Origin: a bacterium
Lineage (GTDB): Bacteria > Elusimicrobiota > Elusimicrobia > Elusimicrobiales > UBA9959
Direction of reading: 5' to 3'
Assembly: GCA_021789695.1 (NCBI GenBank)
Contig: JAJYJH010000001.1
Coordinates: 248,001-312,000 of the forward strand
DNA length: 64,000 nucleotides
Shown: positions 26,317 to 35,438 of the stretch, piece by piece
Position numbering within the stretch: position 1 is the stretch's first letter
How the letters are laid out: every line of letters starts with the position of its first letter
The notes under the pieces: generated by a model
Seen by the model: only the letters and a program-made list of their open reading frames with translations
What the model was told of the DNA's origin: nothing
Database searches by the model: none
Translations under genes and position numbers: made by a program

Positions 26317-27561
26317 TCAGGTCCCTTTCCTGATCTCCTCCAGAGATTCAGCTATCATGTCGGCGGCGTGGCCGAGGTCCTTTGAAGAGTGCCGGTAACA
26401 GACGTAACCGTGGTGGTAGGGCTGCAGGAACACACGCCGGCGTATCAACTGAGTGTAGAAAGCGGTGCGCAGCTTCTTGTATCTGCCGGTGTCCTCCTTG
26501 TCGAAGGTGATGTAGGGCATCCATGGCTCGCCGGTGAAGGTGACGGGCAGCCCGCTCGCCTTCACGTACTTGCGCACTTTTTTGCAGAAGGCGTGGCCGC
26601 GCTTCGAGATGACGTCGAGGATGCCGTCGCGCTCGAGCATATTGATGGTGGCTAGCGAGCCAACCATGGCCAGCGTGTTATTGAAGTAGGTGGAACTGAC
26701 GAAGGCCTTGCTGACGAGGACGTCCATAATGTCCCTGCGGCCGGCCACCATGCTGATTTCGTAGCCGTTGGCCATGGCCTTGCCGAACACGCTCATGTGC
26801 GGCGTTACGCCGAAGAACTTCTGCGCGCCGCCGAGGCTCACGCGAAAGCCGGTGCGGATCTCATCGAAGCAGAGCACGGCGCCGTGCTGCTCGGCGAGTT
26901 TCTTGGCGCCTTCGAGGAAGCCGGGCCTTGGCATCTCCACCTCGTGAGCGTTAGGGTGGCCAATGGGGGTCATGATAATCAGCGCCACGTCGCCGGCGTG
27001 AGCCTTGAGCAGGTCCTCCAGGCCCTGCAAGTCGTTGTAGTGAAACTCGAGGGTATCCTCGTATAGTTTGGGGAGCACGCCGCCCTTCTGTTCTACGCAC
27101 CAGTCGTGCCAGCCGTGGTAGCCGCAGCGGATGATCTTGGCCTTGCCGGTAAAGGAGCGGGCTATGCGTCCGGCGAGGGTGGTGGCGTCGGAGCCGGTCT
27201 TGCAGAAGACTACTTTCTCTGCGGAGGGCACGAGGGCGGTTACTTTCTTGGCGAGTGTGTTCTGTATCTCCTGCACTATGGACATGCAGAAGCCTTTTTC
27301 CTTTATCTGCTTGATTACGGCGGCGTCTATCTCGCGTTCGCGGTGGCCTATGATGATGGGGCCGTAGGCGCAGAGCATATCCAGGTATTCGTTGCCGTCG
27401 GCGTCGGTGACTTTGCCGCCTTTGGCGGAGTCAAAGAATATGGGGTATTCGCCGGGGACGAAGTTGTAGGGGCGGCGTATACCCATCATGCCGCCGGGTA
27501 TCAGCTCCTGCGCCTCCTTGTAAAGGCGTTCCGAATTATCCAGTTTAAGATGTTCAGCCAT
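26317..27561 (-). CDS. Class III aminotransferase (glutamate-1-semialdehyde aminomutase-like)
   Basis: 414 residues, PLP-dependent fold type I. The phosphate site CKTGSDATTLAGRIAR, the aspartate in LCFDEIRTGFR and the Schiff-base lysine in FGKAMANGYEIS are all present. The overall plan resembles HemL, but no heme genes are nearby and the region is rich in amino-acid catabolism genes, so an omega-aminotransferase acting on an amino acid is equally likely. RBS AAGGAG seven bases before the ATG. Upstream, 27562-27756 contains nothing I can identify. Confidence 0.85.
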   Translation of the reverse strand: MAEHLKLDNSERLYKEAQELIPGGMMGIRRPYNFVPGEYPIFFDSAKGGKVTDADGNEYLDMLCAYGPIIIGHREREIDAAVIKQIKEKGFCMSIVQEIQNTLAKKVTALVPSAEKVVFCKTGSDATTLAGRIARSFTGKAKIIRCGYHGWHDWCVEQKGGVLPKLYEDTLEFHYNDLQGLEDLLKAHAGDVALIIMTPIGHPNAHEVEMPRPGFLEGAKKLAEQHGAVLCFDEIRTGFRVSLGGAQKFFGVTPHMSVFGKAMANGYEISMVAGRRDIMDVLVSKAFVSSTYFNNTLAMVGSLATINMLERDGILDVISKRGHAFCKKVRKYVKASGLPVTFTGEPWMPYITFDKEDTGRYKKLRTAFYTQLIRRRVFLQPYHHGYVCYRHSSKDLGHAADMIAESLEEIRKGT

Positions 27562-27756
27562 TTTATGCTCCTTGCATTCTCAACTCTTTGCTAGTTTACA
27601 AAATCCTGACAAGGCTGCAGCAGGCGGGTGTAGCCGGGATCCTTATTGAGGACGTTTATCGTGGCCCACAGGGTGGGAAGGTTTTACGTCGGTCGTGCCG
27701 CTCTTTTTTCAGTGTCACGTGGATAGCAAGCGCCGAGGCGCGCGAACGGGGAAGGT

Positions 27757-29271
27757 TCAGGCTTCGCGCAGGAATTTCATGGCTTTGCCTATAGAGTAGG
27801 TCTCGTGCCCCGGGGGCAGAGCCGCCAACAGCGCCCTGGCTGAAGCCAGGTCTTCGCCAAGCGTGACCACGGGCGGTTCCACGTAGCCGCCCTGGCGCAG
27901 CTGCGGCTGCCCCGCGGCGGCCAGCAGCGCGTTGCAGAGGCAGGCCCGCCCCGCAGTGTTCTGGACGCGCCCGCCCTTGGCTTTAAAAGTTTCAACCGGC
28001 TCCGCCGGGCAGCGGTAGCCCAGTTCCCCTTCGGGGGTAAGGTACGCGGCCTGCAGCAGGCCTATGTCACAGCGGCGTGTCCTGGCAAGATAGACCGGGG
28101 TTTCGGAAATGGTGCCCGGCACCTGCGCCACCTTGAAGGGGAAACCGGTCGGGGACACCAGGGAATTGTTCACCCTGAGTTCCCCGGCCGCGAGCAGCTT
28201 GAGCACCCTGGACCTCAGTTCCGGGGCCAGGCCCGACTGGGCCGAGAGCGCGGCCAGCGTGCCGAACTGTATACCCGCGGCGCCCAGTTCCCGGGCGGAG
28301 CGCAGGCGCGCGTGGCTGGCGTAAGCGCCGGCCAGCCAGAAAGGCAGGCCAAGCCCGGCGATGGCGCCGATGTCGGCCTTGTCGCGTTCGGTGTAAACCA
28401 GGGTCTGTTTTCCTCCGGCATCGAAAGTCATCATGGCCGGGGCGGCGCTGTGGCCGCCGGCTTCCGAACCTTCCACCACGAAGCCGTAAGGCCTCGCAGC
28501 CGGGTCGGAGGCCAGCGTTTTGGCCAGGCCGAACGAGGAAACTATGGCCAGGAACCTGGGGGCCGGCAGGTTTCGCCCGCCGGCGTTCAAAGCCCGCGGC
28601 CGCACCGCGGCGTAGAAAGCGCCAGAGCCGGAACGCGCCCCGTGGACCTTGAAAGACATTACGGCCGGTTCGTGTTTGGAAAGAGCGTTTATCATGCCGG
28701 GCAGCTCGTCCGGGCTGCCCGCCCCGACCAGGACGTAGGCCGCGCCGGCGAGCATCGCCCCGTAAAGAGCCCACGGCAGCGGCCGCTCCACCTTGCGCAG
28801 AAAATTTATCCCGACCGGCCCGTCGTGGCCTTCTTTCGCCAGCCAGACTTCGGCGAAGTTGGCAGCGAGCACCAGCACCTGCATCTCGCGAGGCAGTTCC
28901 CAGAAGGAGTCCGGTCCGGGGCGGAAGTTCTCTATGCGCGCCAGGCGGCAGAGGGGCACGGGCTTGTACGGGGTGCCGGGCGCGCGCCCGCCCTCGATGT
29001 AGTATTTGTCGAAAATTTCCCACACGGGCCCGGCCAGGGCGGAATGGCGGCGCGCCAGTTCCGTGAAGGCGCGGCGCACGTGGCCGCCGGGGTCTCCGTC
29101 CTGCAGAAGCCTCGGATAAACTATCTCCAAACCGGTCCCCGATACGACGCCGAGACCCCCCATCATGGCTACTATCCTGGCCATGACCCACCAGGAGATG
29201 CGCACACCCATGCCTCCGGAAATGATGGCCGGGGCCGCGCCCGTGGAAGATGGTTTAATGTAAGAGTCCAA
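27757..29271 (-). CDS. Nitronate monooxygenase-like FMN protein (PfaD-type)
   Basis: 504 residues. PAIISGGMGVRISWWVMAR at the start and VVEGSEAGGHSAAP in the middle are the FMN-binding signatures of the nitronate monooxygenase/2-nitropropane dioxygenase TIM barrel. At 504 residues it is longer than stand-alone NMO (about 320-350) and closer to PfaD-like enoyl reductases of polyketide/fatty acid systems; no such system is nearby. The start must lie before the GGMG motif, which leaves the TTG at 29271. A TATAAT 20 bases upstream supports it. Substrate unknown. Confidence 0.8.
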   Translation of the reverse strand: MDSYIKPSSTGAAPAIISGGMGVRISWWVMARIVAMMGGLGVVSGTGLEIVYPRLLQDGDPGGHVRRAFTELARRHSALAGPVWEIFDKYYIEGGRAPGTPYKPVPLCRLARIENFRPGPDSFWELPREMQVLVLAANFAEVWLAKEGHDGPVGINFLRKVERPLPWALYGAMLAGAAYVLVGAGSPDELPGMINALSKHEPAVMSFKVHGARSGSGAFYAAVRPRALNAGGRNLPAPRFLAIVSSFGLAKTLASDPAARPYGFVVEGSEAGGHSAAPAMMTFDAGGKQTLVYTERDKADIGAIAGLGLPFWLAGAYASHARLRSARELGAAGIQFGTLAALSAQSGLAPELRSRVLKLLAAGELRVNNSLVSPTGFPFKVAQVPGTISETPVYLARTRRCDIGLLQAAYLTPEGELGYRCPAEPVETFKAKGGRVQNTAGRACLCNALLAAAGQPQLRQGGYVEPPVVTLGEDLASARALLAALPPGHETYSIGKAMKFLREA

Positions 29272-29290
29272 TTCTCCGCCTGTTGTGCAA

Positions 29291-29296
29291 ATTATA
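29291..29296 (-). promoter_or_regulatory. -10 element of the nitronate monooxygenase-like gene (TATAAT)
   Basis: TATAAT on the minus strand, 19 bases from the TTG start, between kamE and this gene. It implies a separate transcript from the lysine operon. Confidence 0.5.
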
Positions 29297-29364
29297 TGGC
29301 CGTTTCTGGGAAGGCGTAAAATATCTTACCTTTTCCAGCGCTCTTTTTCGCGATATTCCTCCGC

Positions 29365-30102
29365 CTATTTCTTGCTCGTCATGCGCTCGTAAAGCTTCTT
29401 GGCCACGAAGGTGGCGACGTGCTCGGCGTAGGTGCCGGCGCCGAAACCGGCGTCGTAGCCGAGCTCCTTGGCCAGTTTGTTGTTCACGCGGGGACCACCC
29501 ATTACCAGCAGTACCTTGCCGCGCACCTTCTCGGCTTCGGCCAACTCTACCAGTTCAGTGAGATTCTTTATGTGCACGTCCTTCTGTGTCACTATCTGCG
29601 ACACCAGCACGGCGTCGGCCTTGAGTTCCTTCGCCTTGGCGAGGATCTTTTCGTTCGGCACCTGCGACCCCATGTTCAGGGCCTCTATCATGGGGTAGCG
29701 CTCCAGGCCGAAGTGGTGGTTGTAGCCCTTCATGTTCATGATGGCGTCTATGCCCACCGTATGCGCGTCGGTGCCGGTGCAGGCGCCCACTATGACTAAC
29801 TTGCGCTTGAAGTGCGTCTTAATGAAGTCGTTCACCTCGTCCATGGACATGTACTTGTCCACGGCCTCGGCGTACTCCACCTTGTCGTAGTCCAGGCCTA
29901 TGTCGGTCTTGCCGTAAGCCACGAAGAACGTGAAGTCGTCGGACAGGGCGGCCGCATGCACCACGTCCACCTTTTTGAAGCCCAGCTTCTGCACGTAGAG
30001 CCTGGCGGCTTCCTTGGCCCTGCCGCAGTTCTTTACCGGCAGCGTAAAGGAAAGTTGTACCGCGCCGTCGTTGGAAGTGTCGCCGTAAGGTTTTATGAAC
30101 AT
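29365..30102 (-). CDS. kamE: Lysine 5,6-aminomutase, beta subunit
   Basis: 245 residues. The B12-binding motif DAHTVG places the cobalt-ligating histidine at H114, and K125, eleven residues later, matches Lys144 of the Clostridium enzyme that forms the aldimine with PLP. The enzyme moves the 5/6-amino group of D-lysine or L-beta-lysine by an adenosylcobalamin radical mechanism. It needs KamD as partner, encoded immediately upstream, and the KamBC reactivase. RBS AAGGAG. Last gene of the operon. Confidence 0.95.
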   Translation of the reverse strand: MFIKPYGDTSNDGAVQLSFTLPVKNCGRAKEAARLYVQKLGFKKVDVVHAAALSDDFTFFVAYGKTDIGLDYDKVEYAEAVDKYMSMDEVNDFIKTHFKRKLVIVGACTGTDAHTVGIDAIMNMKGYNHHFGLERYPMIEALNMGSQVPNEKILAKAKELKADAVLVSQIVTQKDVHIKNLTELVELAEAEKVRGKVLLVMGGPRVNNKLAKELGYDAGFGAGTYAEHVATFVAKKLYERMTSKK

Positions 30103-30112
30103 AGCGGTCTCC

Positions 30113-31681
30113 TTATTCCCCCACCTTGAGCTTCTTCTTGAGGTAGGCCTCCACCGGGTTATAGTAGCCGGCGGATTTCTCGTAGACCCCGTCGAAGCCT
30201 TTGCCCCCGTCGCGCGGGCGCTTGATCTCGGCGAACATGCCGGTCTCTATGGCGGTGAACAGGCCGCGCTTCTTCACGTCCTTGAGCATCTCCATGGTCT
30301 CGCTGAGCACCTGCTGCGCGCGTTTCTGTATGACGCCGCCTTTCCTGAACTCTATTTCGTCAGCGAAGCCAGCCATGGCGTTGTGCACGTACAGCGCGTT
30401 CTCTATAGCCAGGTGTCGGTCCTGAAGGTACGGAGTGTGGATGGCCTCGGTCAGCATACCAAGCAGCTCTATGCCCTGCCCGGTAGCTTTGCTGACGAAG
30501 TTGAACAGCGTGTTCATGGCGTACCCCTTGAAGATGTCGCCCGTCATGAACTTGGTGGGTGGCATGTACTTGAGCGGGTGTTCAGGGAAGATTTCGCGGG
30601 CCATCAACGCCTGCGCGTACTCGTACAGGAAGCCGTTCTTGAGCGAGGGGTCTATTTCGAAGGCGTGGCCCAGGCCCATCAGACGGGCCGGCATGCCGGC
30701 GTTAGAGGCGAACTTCTCGTTCAAGAACTGGCTCGCGAGCACGGTGTGGGCCTTCTCCACCGCATCCGACGTGGTGAGGTAGTTGTCCTCGCCGGTGTTG
30801 ATGACGATGTCGGCCGCGGCGTTGATCATACGGGAAAAAAACTGGTCCGTGAACGTGCGGTACATGTTGATGTCGCGGAACAGAATGCCGTACATGGAAT
30901 CGTTGAGCATCATGTCCAGCCGTTCGAGCGCGCCCATGGCGGCAATCTCCGGCATGCAGAGGCCTGAGCAGTAGTTCACCAGGCGTATATAGCGCCCTTC
31001 CTTTTCGACCACCTCGTCGAGCGCGGCGCGCATGATCTTGAAGTTCTCCTGCGTGGCGTAGGTGCCGCCAAAGCCCTCGGTGGTGGCGCCATAGGGCACG
31101 TAGTCCAGCAGGCTCTGCGCGGTGGTGCGGATAACTGCTACGATGTCCGCCCCCTCTAGCGCAGCGGCCTGCGCCTGCTTGACGTCCTCGTAGATGTTGC
31201 CGGTGGCCACGATTACGTAGATCAACGGGGACTTCGCCTTGTCCGTGCAAGCTTTCAGTTTGGCGTTACGGTGCGCCACGTTGCCGGCTATGCGGGCGTC
31301 CAGGCCCTTCAGCAGCTCGTCGGCCTTCTTCTGAATCCGCTTCAGGTCGGTAAAGGGTATCGCGGCGATGTTCAGGCCGCCGGCTATCTCCTTGTTGAGT
31401 TCTGACGGATTTTTATCCAGCTTCACGAGCGCGTTCAGGTAGAACGACGCCGCGCCGCCGGCGAGCTTATCGCCGCACTGCGAGGCCGCCAGGTTCGGCA
31501 CCGGGACGCCGTCGGGATTGGCTCCGTCGGCGCCCAGCAGGCGCAGCGTGGCGCGCTCTATGGTGACGGTAGTATGGCCGCCTATGAATTGCTGCACGGG
31601 CGCCACTATGTCCGCGGCCAGTTCCCTGGCCGCGTCTATCTTGGGTCTGGAAAGCCCCAACCGACTTTTCGTAGGTGTCAT
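30113..31681 (-). CDS. kamD: Lysine 5,6-aminomutase, alpha subunit
   Basis: 522 residues, the expected length. The family-wide segments GHTTVTIERATLRLLGADG, GKxxPLIYVIVATGN-like (here SPLIYVIVATGNIYEDVKQAQ) and the C-terminal half with PYLQDRHLAIENALYV are conserved. It supplies the substrate and PLP/cobalamin barrel of the radical mutase. The start overlaps the stop of kamC by four bases. The step converts L-beta-lysine into 3,5-diaminohexanoate for Kdd. Confidence 0.95.
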   Translation of the reverse strand: MTPTKSRLGLSRPKIDAARELAADIVAPVQQFIGGHTTVTIERATLRLLGADGANPDGVPVPNLAASQCGDKLAGGAASFYLNALVKLDKNPSELNKEIAGGLNIAAIPFTDLKRIQKKADELLKGLDARIAGNVAHRNAKLKACTDKAKSPLIYVIVATGNIYEDVKQAQAAALEGADIVAVIRTTAQSLLDYVPYGATTEGFGGTYATQENFKIMRAALDEVVEKEGRYIRLVNYCSGLCMPEIAAMGALERLDMMLNDSMYGILFRDINMYRTFTDQFFSRMINAAADIVINTGEDNYLTTSDAVEKAHTVLASQFLNEKFASNAGMPARLMGLGHAFEIDPSLKNGFLYEYAQALMAREIFPEHPLKYMPPTKFMTGDIFKGYAMNTLFNFVSKATGQGIELLGMLTEAIHTPYLQDRHLAIENALYVHNAMAGFADEIEFRKGGVIQKRAQQVLSETMEMLKDVKKRGLFTAIETGMFAEIKRPRDGGKGFDGVYEKSAGYYNPVEAYLKKKLKVGE

Positions 31682-33273
31682 TTCTTCTCCTCCATGAAAT
31701 CCTGCGCTTTCTTGATGATGCTCTTCGCCACGCCGAGTATTCCGGCGATCTTAATGGCGTCGCGGGCCTCGGCTCCTTCGGCGCCCTCCAATAGTTCGTA
31801 GCGCATGAACTTGTTGATCATCCTGAGCTTCTCGTCGAGGCCGCAGGCCGGCTTGCCGGAGAAATAGTCGTTGAACGCGGTGGTGTCGAAGCCGCGCATC
31901 TTGAACGAAGCGGAACCCTTGCCGGCCAGGAGGCCCGAGAAATGCGTGGCCAGGAAAGCGCAGGCTGAACTCTGCGCGCAGAGGTCCGAGAGTATGGCCG
32001 AAAGCAGCGCCACAGCCTCCTCCGAGTTGGTGGTGCGGGCGAACTCGTCCATCACCAGGAGAGTGTTCTCGCTCTTCAGTTTCGCGTGCGCGGCGGCGAA
32101 GTCGTTCATCTCCAGGCCGAAGCTGCTCAACCCTCCGGCGGTCTCCATCTCGGCGCCGCCTATGAAGGACGCCCCGTCGAACAGGCAGGTCTCGAAAACT
32201 GCCGCCGGCACAAAGAAGCCGCCCTGCGCGAGCAGTTGCATAAAGGCCAGTGTCTTGAGCGCCACGGTCTTGCCGCCCATGTTGGAGCCGTGGATCACGT
32301 TGACGCGCCGCGTGAAGACCGCTGTGAGCGGCGTGTACTTCAGACCGGACTCGGCCAGCCGGGCCTCTAGCGGCAGGAAGCGCGCCCGGGTGAGACGCAT
32401 GGTCCCGGGGTACTTGTGCACTATGGGACGCACCAACTTCAACTCGGCGGCGAGACGAGCCTTCTCGGCGGCCGTATCTATGCGCTCGATGGCCTTCATG
32501 TAGGCCTCAAAATTTCTCTTCTCGGCCGAAACGGCTGCGGCCAAGCGCTTCACCACGGCGGCCTCGAACTCGCGTTCGCGGGCCCGCCTGCGGTCGCGCT
32601 CGGAGGCAGCTTCCATGTAATCCTGGCCGTAGACAGGTTTGACCGTGACGCGCGTGCAGTCGTACGGCTCCAGGAAGAGCTCCGGAGCGCCGCCGAACCT
32701 GGCGGCGGTCTTCTCCTCCACCACTAGGAAGTCTCGGTCAGTGAAGTCCAGTCCCCAGCGCTCGCGCAGGGCCTTCAGCTTCCCTTCGCGCAGGGCTTTG
32801 AGGGCCTTGTCGCATTCGGCTATGGCAACGCGCTCTGCGGCGAGTTCCCTGTCGTAGGCGTCGGCGACGTGGAAGGCCTCGCCTGCGCCGCCCTTGTTCA
32901 GCAGGGCGAGCAGCTCGACCGACTCCCACTTCGCGCCGAACTTCGCCCGCAGCGGGGCTGGCAGCAGTTTGAAGATCTCCGAGACGTGCATAAGGAATTT
33001 GCGGGCGAGGAACAGGCCCGGCGCACAGGCGAGCGCCTCGGGCGAGAGGTCCATCGGCGGAACATTGCGCAGGTGGAAACGCAGTTTGTCCGACTTCAGA
33101 CGGTTCGAGGCCGCGAAGGTGCCCATTGCCGCGGCGAGGTCGTACTCGGTCTTCAGCCCGGCTGCGTCCGCGATGAAGCGGCGTTCTTCGCGGCGCGCTC
33201 GTCCGTATGGCGTCAGCGGCCGATAGAGGGCGTAAAAGGTCTCAAATTCTGCGAAAGTCCTGAACTTTTCCAT
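31678..33273 (-). CDS. kamC: Lysine 5,6-aminomutase reactivase ATPase, MutS-like
   Basis: 531 residues. The C-terminal half is a MutS-type ATPase with Walker A GSNMGGKT and Walker B TLLVMDEF, preceded by a helical lever-like region. In other lysine fermenters KamB and KamC restore aminomutase that has lost or damaged its cobalamin. I start at ATG 33273, which overlaps the stop of kamB (TGATG); upstream in-frame codons lie in kamB and are not supported. Not a mismatch repair protein: the DNA-binding domain is missing. Confidence 0.9.
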   Translation of the reverse strand: MEKFRTFAEFETFYALYRPLTPYGRARREERRFIADAAGLKTEYDLAAAMGTFAASNRLKSDKLRFHLRNVPPMDLSPEALACAPGLFLARKFLMHVSEIFKLLPAPLRAKFGAKWESVELLALLNKGGAGEAFHVADAYDRELAAERVAIAECDKALKALREGKLKALRERWGLDFTDRDFLVVEEKTAARFGGAPELFLEPYDCTRVTVKPVYGQDYMEAASERDRRRAREREFEAAVVKRLAAAVSAEKRNFEAYMKAIERIDTAAEKARLAAELKLVRPIVHKYPGTMRLTRARFLPLEARLAESGLKYTPLTAVFTRRVNVIHGSNMGGKTVALKTLAFMQLLAQGGFFVPAAVFETCLFDGASFIGGAEMETAGGLSSFGLEMNDFAAAHAKLKSENTLLVMDEFARTTNSEEAVALLSAILSDLCAQSSACAFLATHFSGLLAGKGSASFKMRGFDTTAFNDYFSGKPACGLDEKLRMINKFMRYELLEGAEGAEARDAIKIAGILGVAKSIIKKAQDFMEEKK

Positions 33274-34139
33274 CAGCCCTTCACTTCGTACGGGTTGTAC
33301 ACTATCCGCTCGGCCAGCGCGGGCAGGCCAAGCTTCTTTTCGAAATCGGCGCGGCTCACGTCGCGCAGGTTCACCACGAAGGCCGCGAGTTCCGGCTTGG
33401 CGGCGAAGCGCAGCTCGAAGCGGCCCCCCAGTTCGGTCCATTGCTGCCAGTTCAGGAAGACCTTTGTGAAGTCCTCCATCACCAGCGTGCCCTTCTTCAC
33501 GTCCCTGCCTGGCACGCGGCCGGGCGTCAGGGCTCCGTCTATAACCAATACCGGCTCGGACAGTTTCTCGCCTGCGCGGCACAGCGGCACAGAGGCCGCG
33601 GCCCACACCAGCTTTATAGCCGCGGCGGAGGAATCCAGGTTCTCGGGCTCCACGCGGGCTATGTAGACGAAGGCCGCTTTCTTCACCGAGGCGGCCTGCG
33701 TGACCCTGTCCACGGCTCCGTCCACGAACACCGTGCCCGCCCCGTGGCGGCGCATGTCGGCGAGTATCTCCTCGAGCTGCTCGTTATTCTCCGGCCCGGA
33801 AATCTCGGCGCGGCCGGGGCGCAACGCCCGCAGCAGCACCGGCCGGCCTATGGCAGTGCGGTACGTGTAGATGTTCAGTACCTCGAATTGCAGGTCCGCG
33901 CCCGGCAGCGCCGTCTCCGCGCAGAGGAACAGGTCCCCCCGCTCTGCCTTTACCTGCGGCTTCGGGCTGCCGAAGACCTGGTCGCAGGCCTCGCCGTCCA
34001 CGCCTACGCTCATGACCCCCAACGCGCCGCCGCCGCGCAGGCGGCTCAGCGCGTAGTTCAGGAAGGTGGTCTTGCCGGCATTCTTCTTCGAGCCGACTAT
34101 AAAGACCGTCCTATCCCGGAGGCCCTTCACAAAGTCCAT
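33273..34139 (-). CDS. kamB: Lysine 5,6-aminomutase reactivase subunit KamB
   Basis: 288 residues. The N-terminal P-loop FIVGSKKNAGKTTFLNYAL marks a nucleotide-binding protein of the KamB type; the rest is an alpha/beta domain without other recognised motifs. KamB partners the MutS-like KamC to reactivate the B12-dependent aminomutase. It lies 10 bases after kamA and overlaps kamC by one base, which supports a stoichiometric complex. Confidence 0.88.
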   Translation of the reverse strand: MDFVKGLRDRTVFIVGSKKNAGKTTFLNYALSRLRGGGALGVMSVGVDGEACDQVFGSPKPQVKAERGDLFLCAETALPGADLQFEVLNIYTYRTAIGRPVLLRALRPGRAEISGPENNEQLEEILADMRRHGAGTVFVDGAVDRVTQAASVKKAAFVYIARVEPENLDSSAAAIKLVWAAASVPLCRAGEKLSEPVLVIDGALTPGRVPGRDVKKGTLVMEDFTKVFLNWQQWTELGGRFELRFAAKPELAAFVVNLRDVSRADFEKKLGLPALAERIVYNPYEVKG

Positions 34140-34149
34140 TCGCCGTCCG

Positions 34150-35418
34150 TTACTTCCGGTGGCGCCTGGTGCGCATCAGGTTCGCCGGCTCGAGCGTGAG
34201 CTTCTCGCCGTTGAGCAGTTTGGCCACGCCGTCTATGGGCTTGTACCTGTCGTCGCCGCAGTATAAGCAGTTCTCGTGCGAGGAAACGTATCCCTCCGGC
34301 TCCGTGTAGGTGGTCACCACGCCCTCGTAGTTCCTGAGCACGACGCGTTTGTCGTTCATCGAGATCAGGTAGTTCGGCATCACGGGCGTCTTACCGCCGC
34401 CGCCAGGGGCGTCCACTACGAACGTCGGGACGGCCATGCCGGTGGTGTGGCCGCGCAGGTTCTCTATGATCTCCACGCCCTTCGATACCGTCGTGCGGAA
34501 GTGGCTTATCCCCACCGATAGGTCGCACTGGTAGATGTAGTACGGTTTCACCCGGGCCATCAGCAACTCATGCACCAGTTTCTTCATTGTCTGCGGGCAA
34601 TCGTTGACCCCTTTCAGCAGCACGCTCTGGTTGCCTACGGGGATGCCCGCGTCCGCGAGCTTGCGGCAGGCCTCGAAGGCGTCGGCGGTCATCTCCTTCG
34701 GGTGGTTGAAGTGCGTGTTGACGTAGATGGGATGGTACTTCTTGAGCATATTCACCAGCTTGTCGGTGATGCGCATAGGCATCACGACCGGCGTGCGGGT
34801 GCCGATGCGGATGATCTCCACATGCTCTATGGCGCGGATCTTCTTTATGATGCCTTCCAGCATCTCGTCTGTCAGCACCAGCGGGTCACCGCCGGAGATC
34901 AGCACGTCGCGCACCTCTGGGGTGCGGCGGATGTACTCTATCGCCTTGTCTATGTTGGCCGAGGACATATGCACGTCCTCGAAGCCGACGAGGCGGCGGC
35001 GCGTGCAGTGACGGCAGTTCATCGAGCAGATGTTCGTGACCAGCAGCAGCACTCGGTCGGGGTAGCGGTGCGTCAGGCCGGGCACCGGCGAGTCGACATC
35101 CTCGTGGAGCGGGTCGGATAGGTCGGATGGATCCTGGTGCAGTTCGAGGCCGCGCGGTATGGCCTGCAGGCGCACCGGGCAGCCCTTGTCCTTCTTGTCC
35201 ATCAGAGCGGCGTAGTACGGCGTAATGGCCATCCGGAACTTCTTCAGGCAGGCCCGCAGATCCTTCTTCTCCTGCGGGGTCAGCACGGCCACCTTCTCCA
35301 GCGTCGGAATGTCCTTTATGACGTGCTTCAGCTGCCACTGGTAGTTGTGCCAGTCACTCTCGCTCACGTCCTTCCAGAGCGGGACCTTCTTGTAGTCGAC
35401 CCTCTTGTGTTCGCGCAT
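34150..35418 (-). CDS. kamA: Lysine 2,3-aminomutase (radical SAM)
   Basis: 422 residues, length typical. The radical SAM cluster motif CSMNCRHC gives C131, C135, C138; PLP-binding lysine is in APGGGGKTP near residue 335; a C-terminal CLYCGDD zinc-type segment is present. It converts L-lysine to L-beta-lysine, the first step of the pathway, using a 5'-deoxyadenosyl radical and PLP. ATG at 35418 follows AAGGAG; the longer frame overlaps kdd. Fully conserved, so probably active. Confidence 0.96.
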   Translation of the reverse strand: MREHKRVDYKKVPLWKDVSESDWHNYQWQLKHVIKDIPTLEKVAVLTPQEKKDLRACLKKFRMAITPYYAALMDKKDKGCPVRLQAIPRGLELHQDPSDLSDPLHEDVDSPVPGLTHRYPDRVLLLVTNICSMNCRHCTRRRLVGFEDVHMSSANIDKAIEYIRRTPEVRDVLISGGDPLVLTDEMLEGIIKKIRAIEHVEIIRIGTRTPVVMPMRITDKLVNMLKKYHPIYVNTHFNHPKEMTADAFEACRKLADAGIPVGNQSVLLKGVNDCPQTMKKLVHELLMARVKPYYIYQCDLSVGISHFRTTVSKGVEIIENLRGHTTGMAVPTFVVDAPGGGGKTPVMPNYLISMNDKRVVLRNYEGVVTTYTEPEGYVSSHENCLYCGDDRYKPIDGVAKLLNGEKLTLEPANLMRTRRHRK

Positions 35419-35438
35419 TTTGTCGTCTCCTTGGGGGC

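Noticed and set aside
26317-27561. Naming the aminotransferase hemL
   Set aside because: Fold and motifs fit the class III family, but no heme pathway gene is nearby and the substrate cannot be settled from sequence.
31678-33606. KamC read as a DNA mismatch repair MutS
   Set aside because: It has the MutS-type ATPase but no mismatch recognition domain, and it is located between kamB and kamD.
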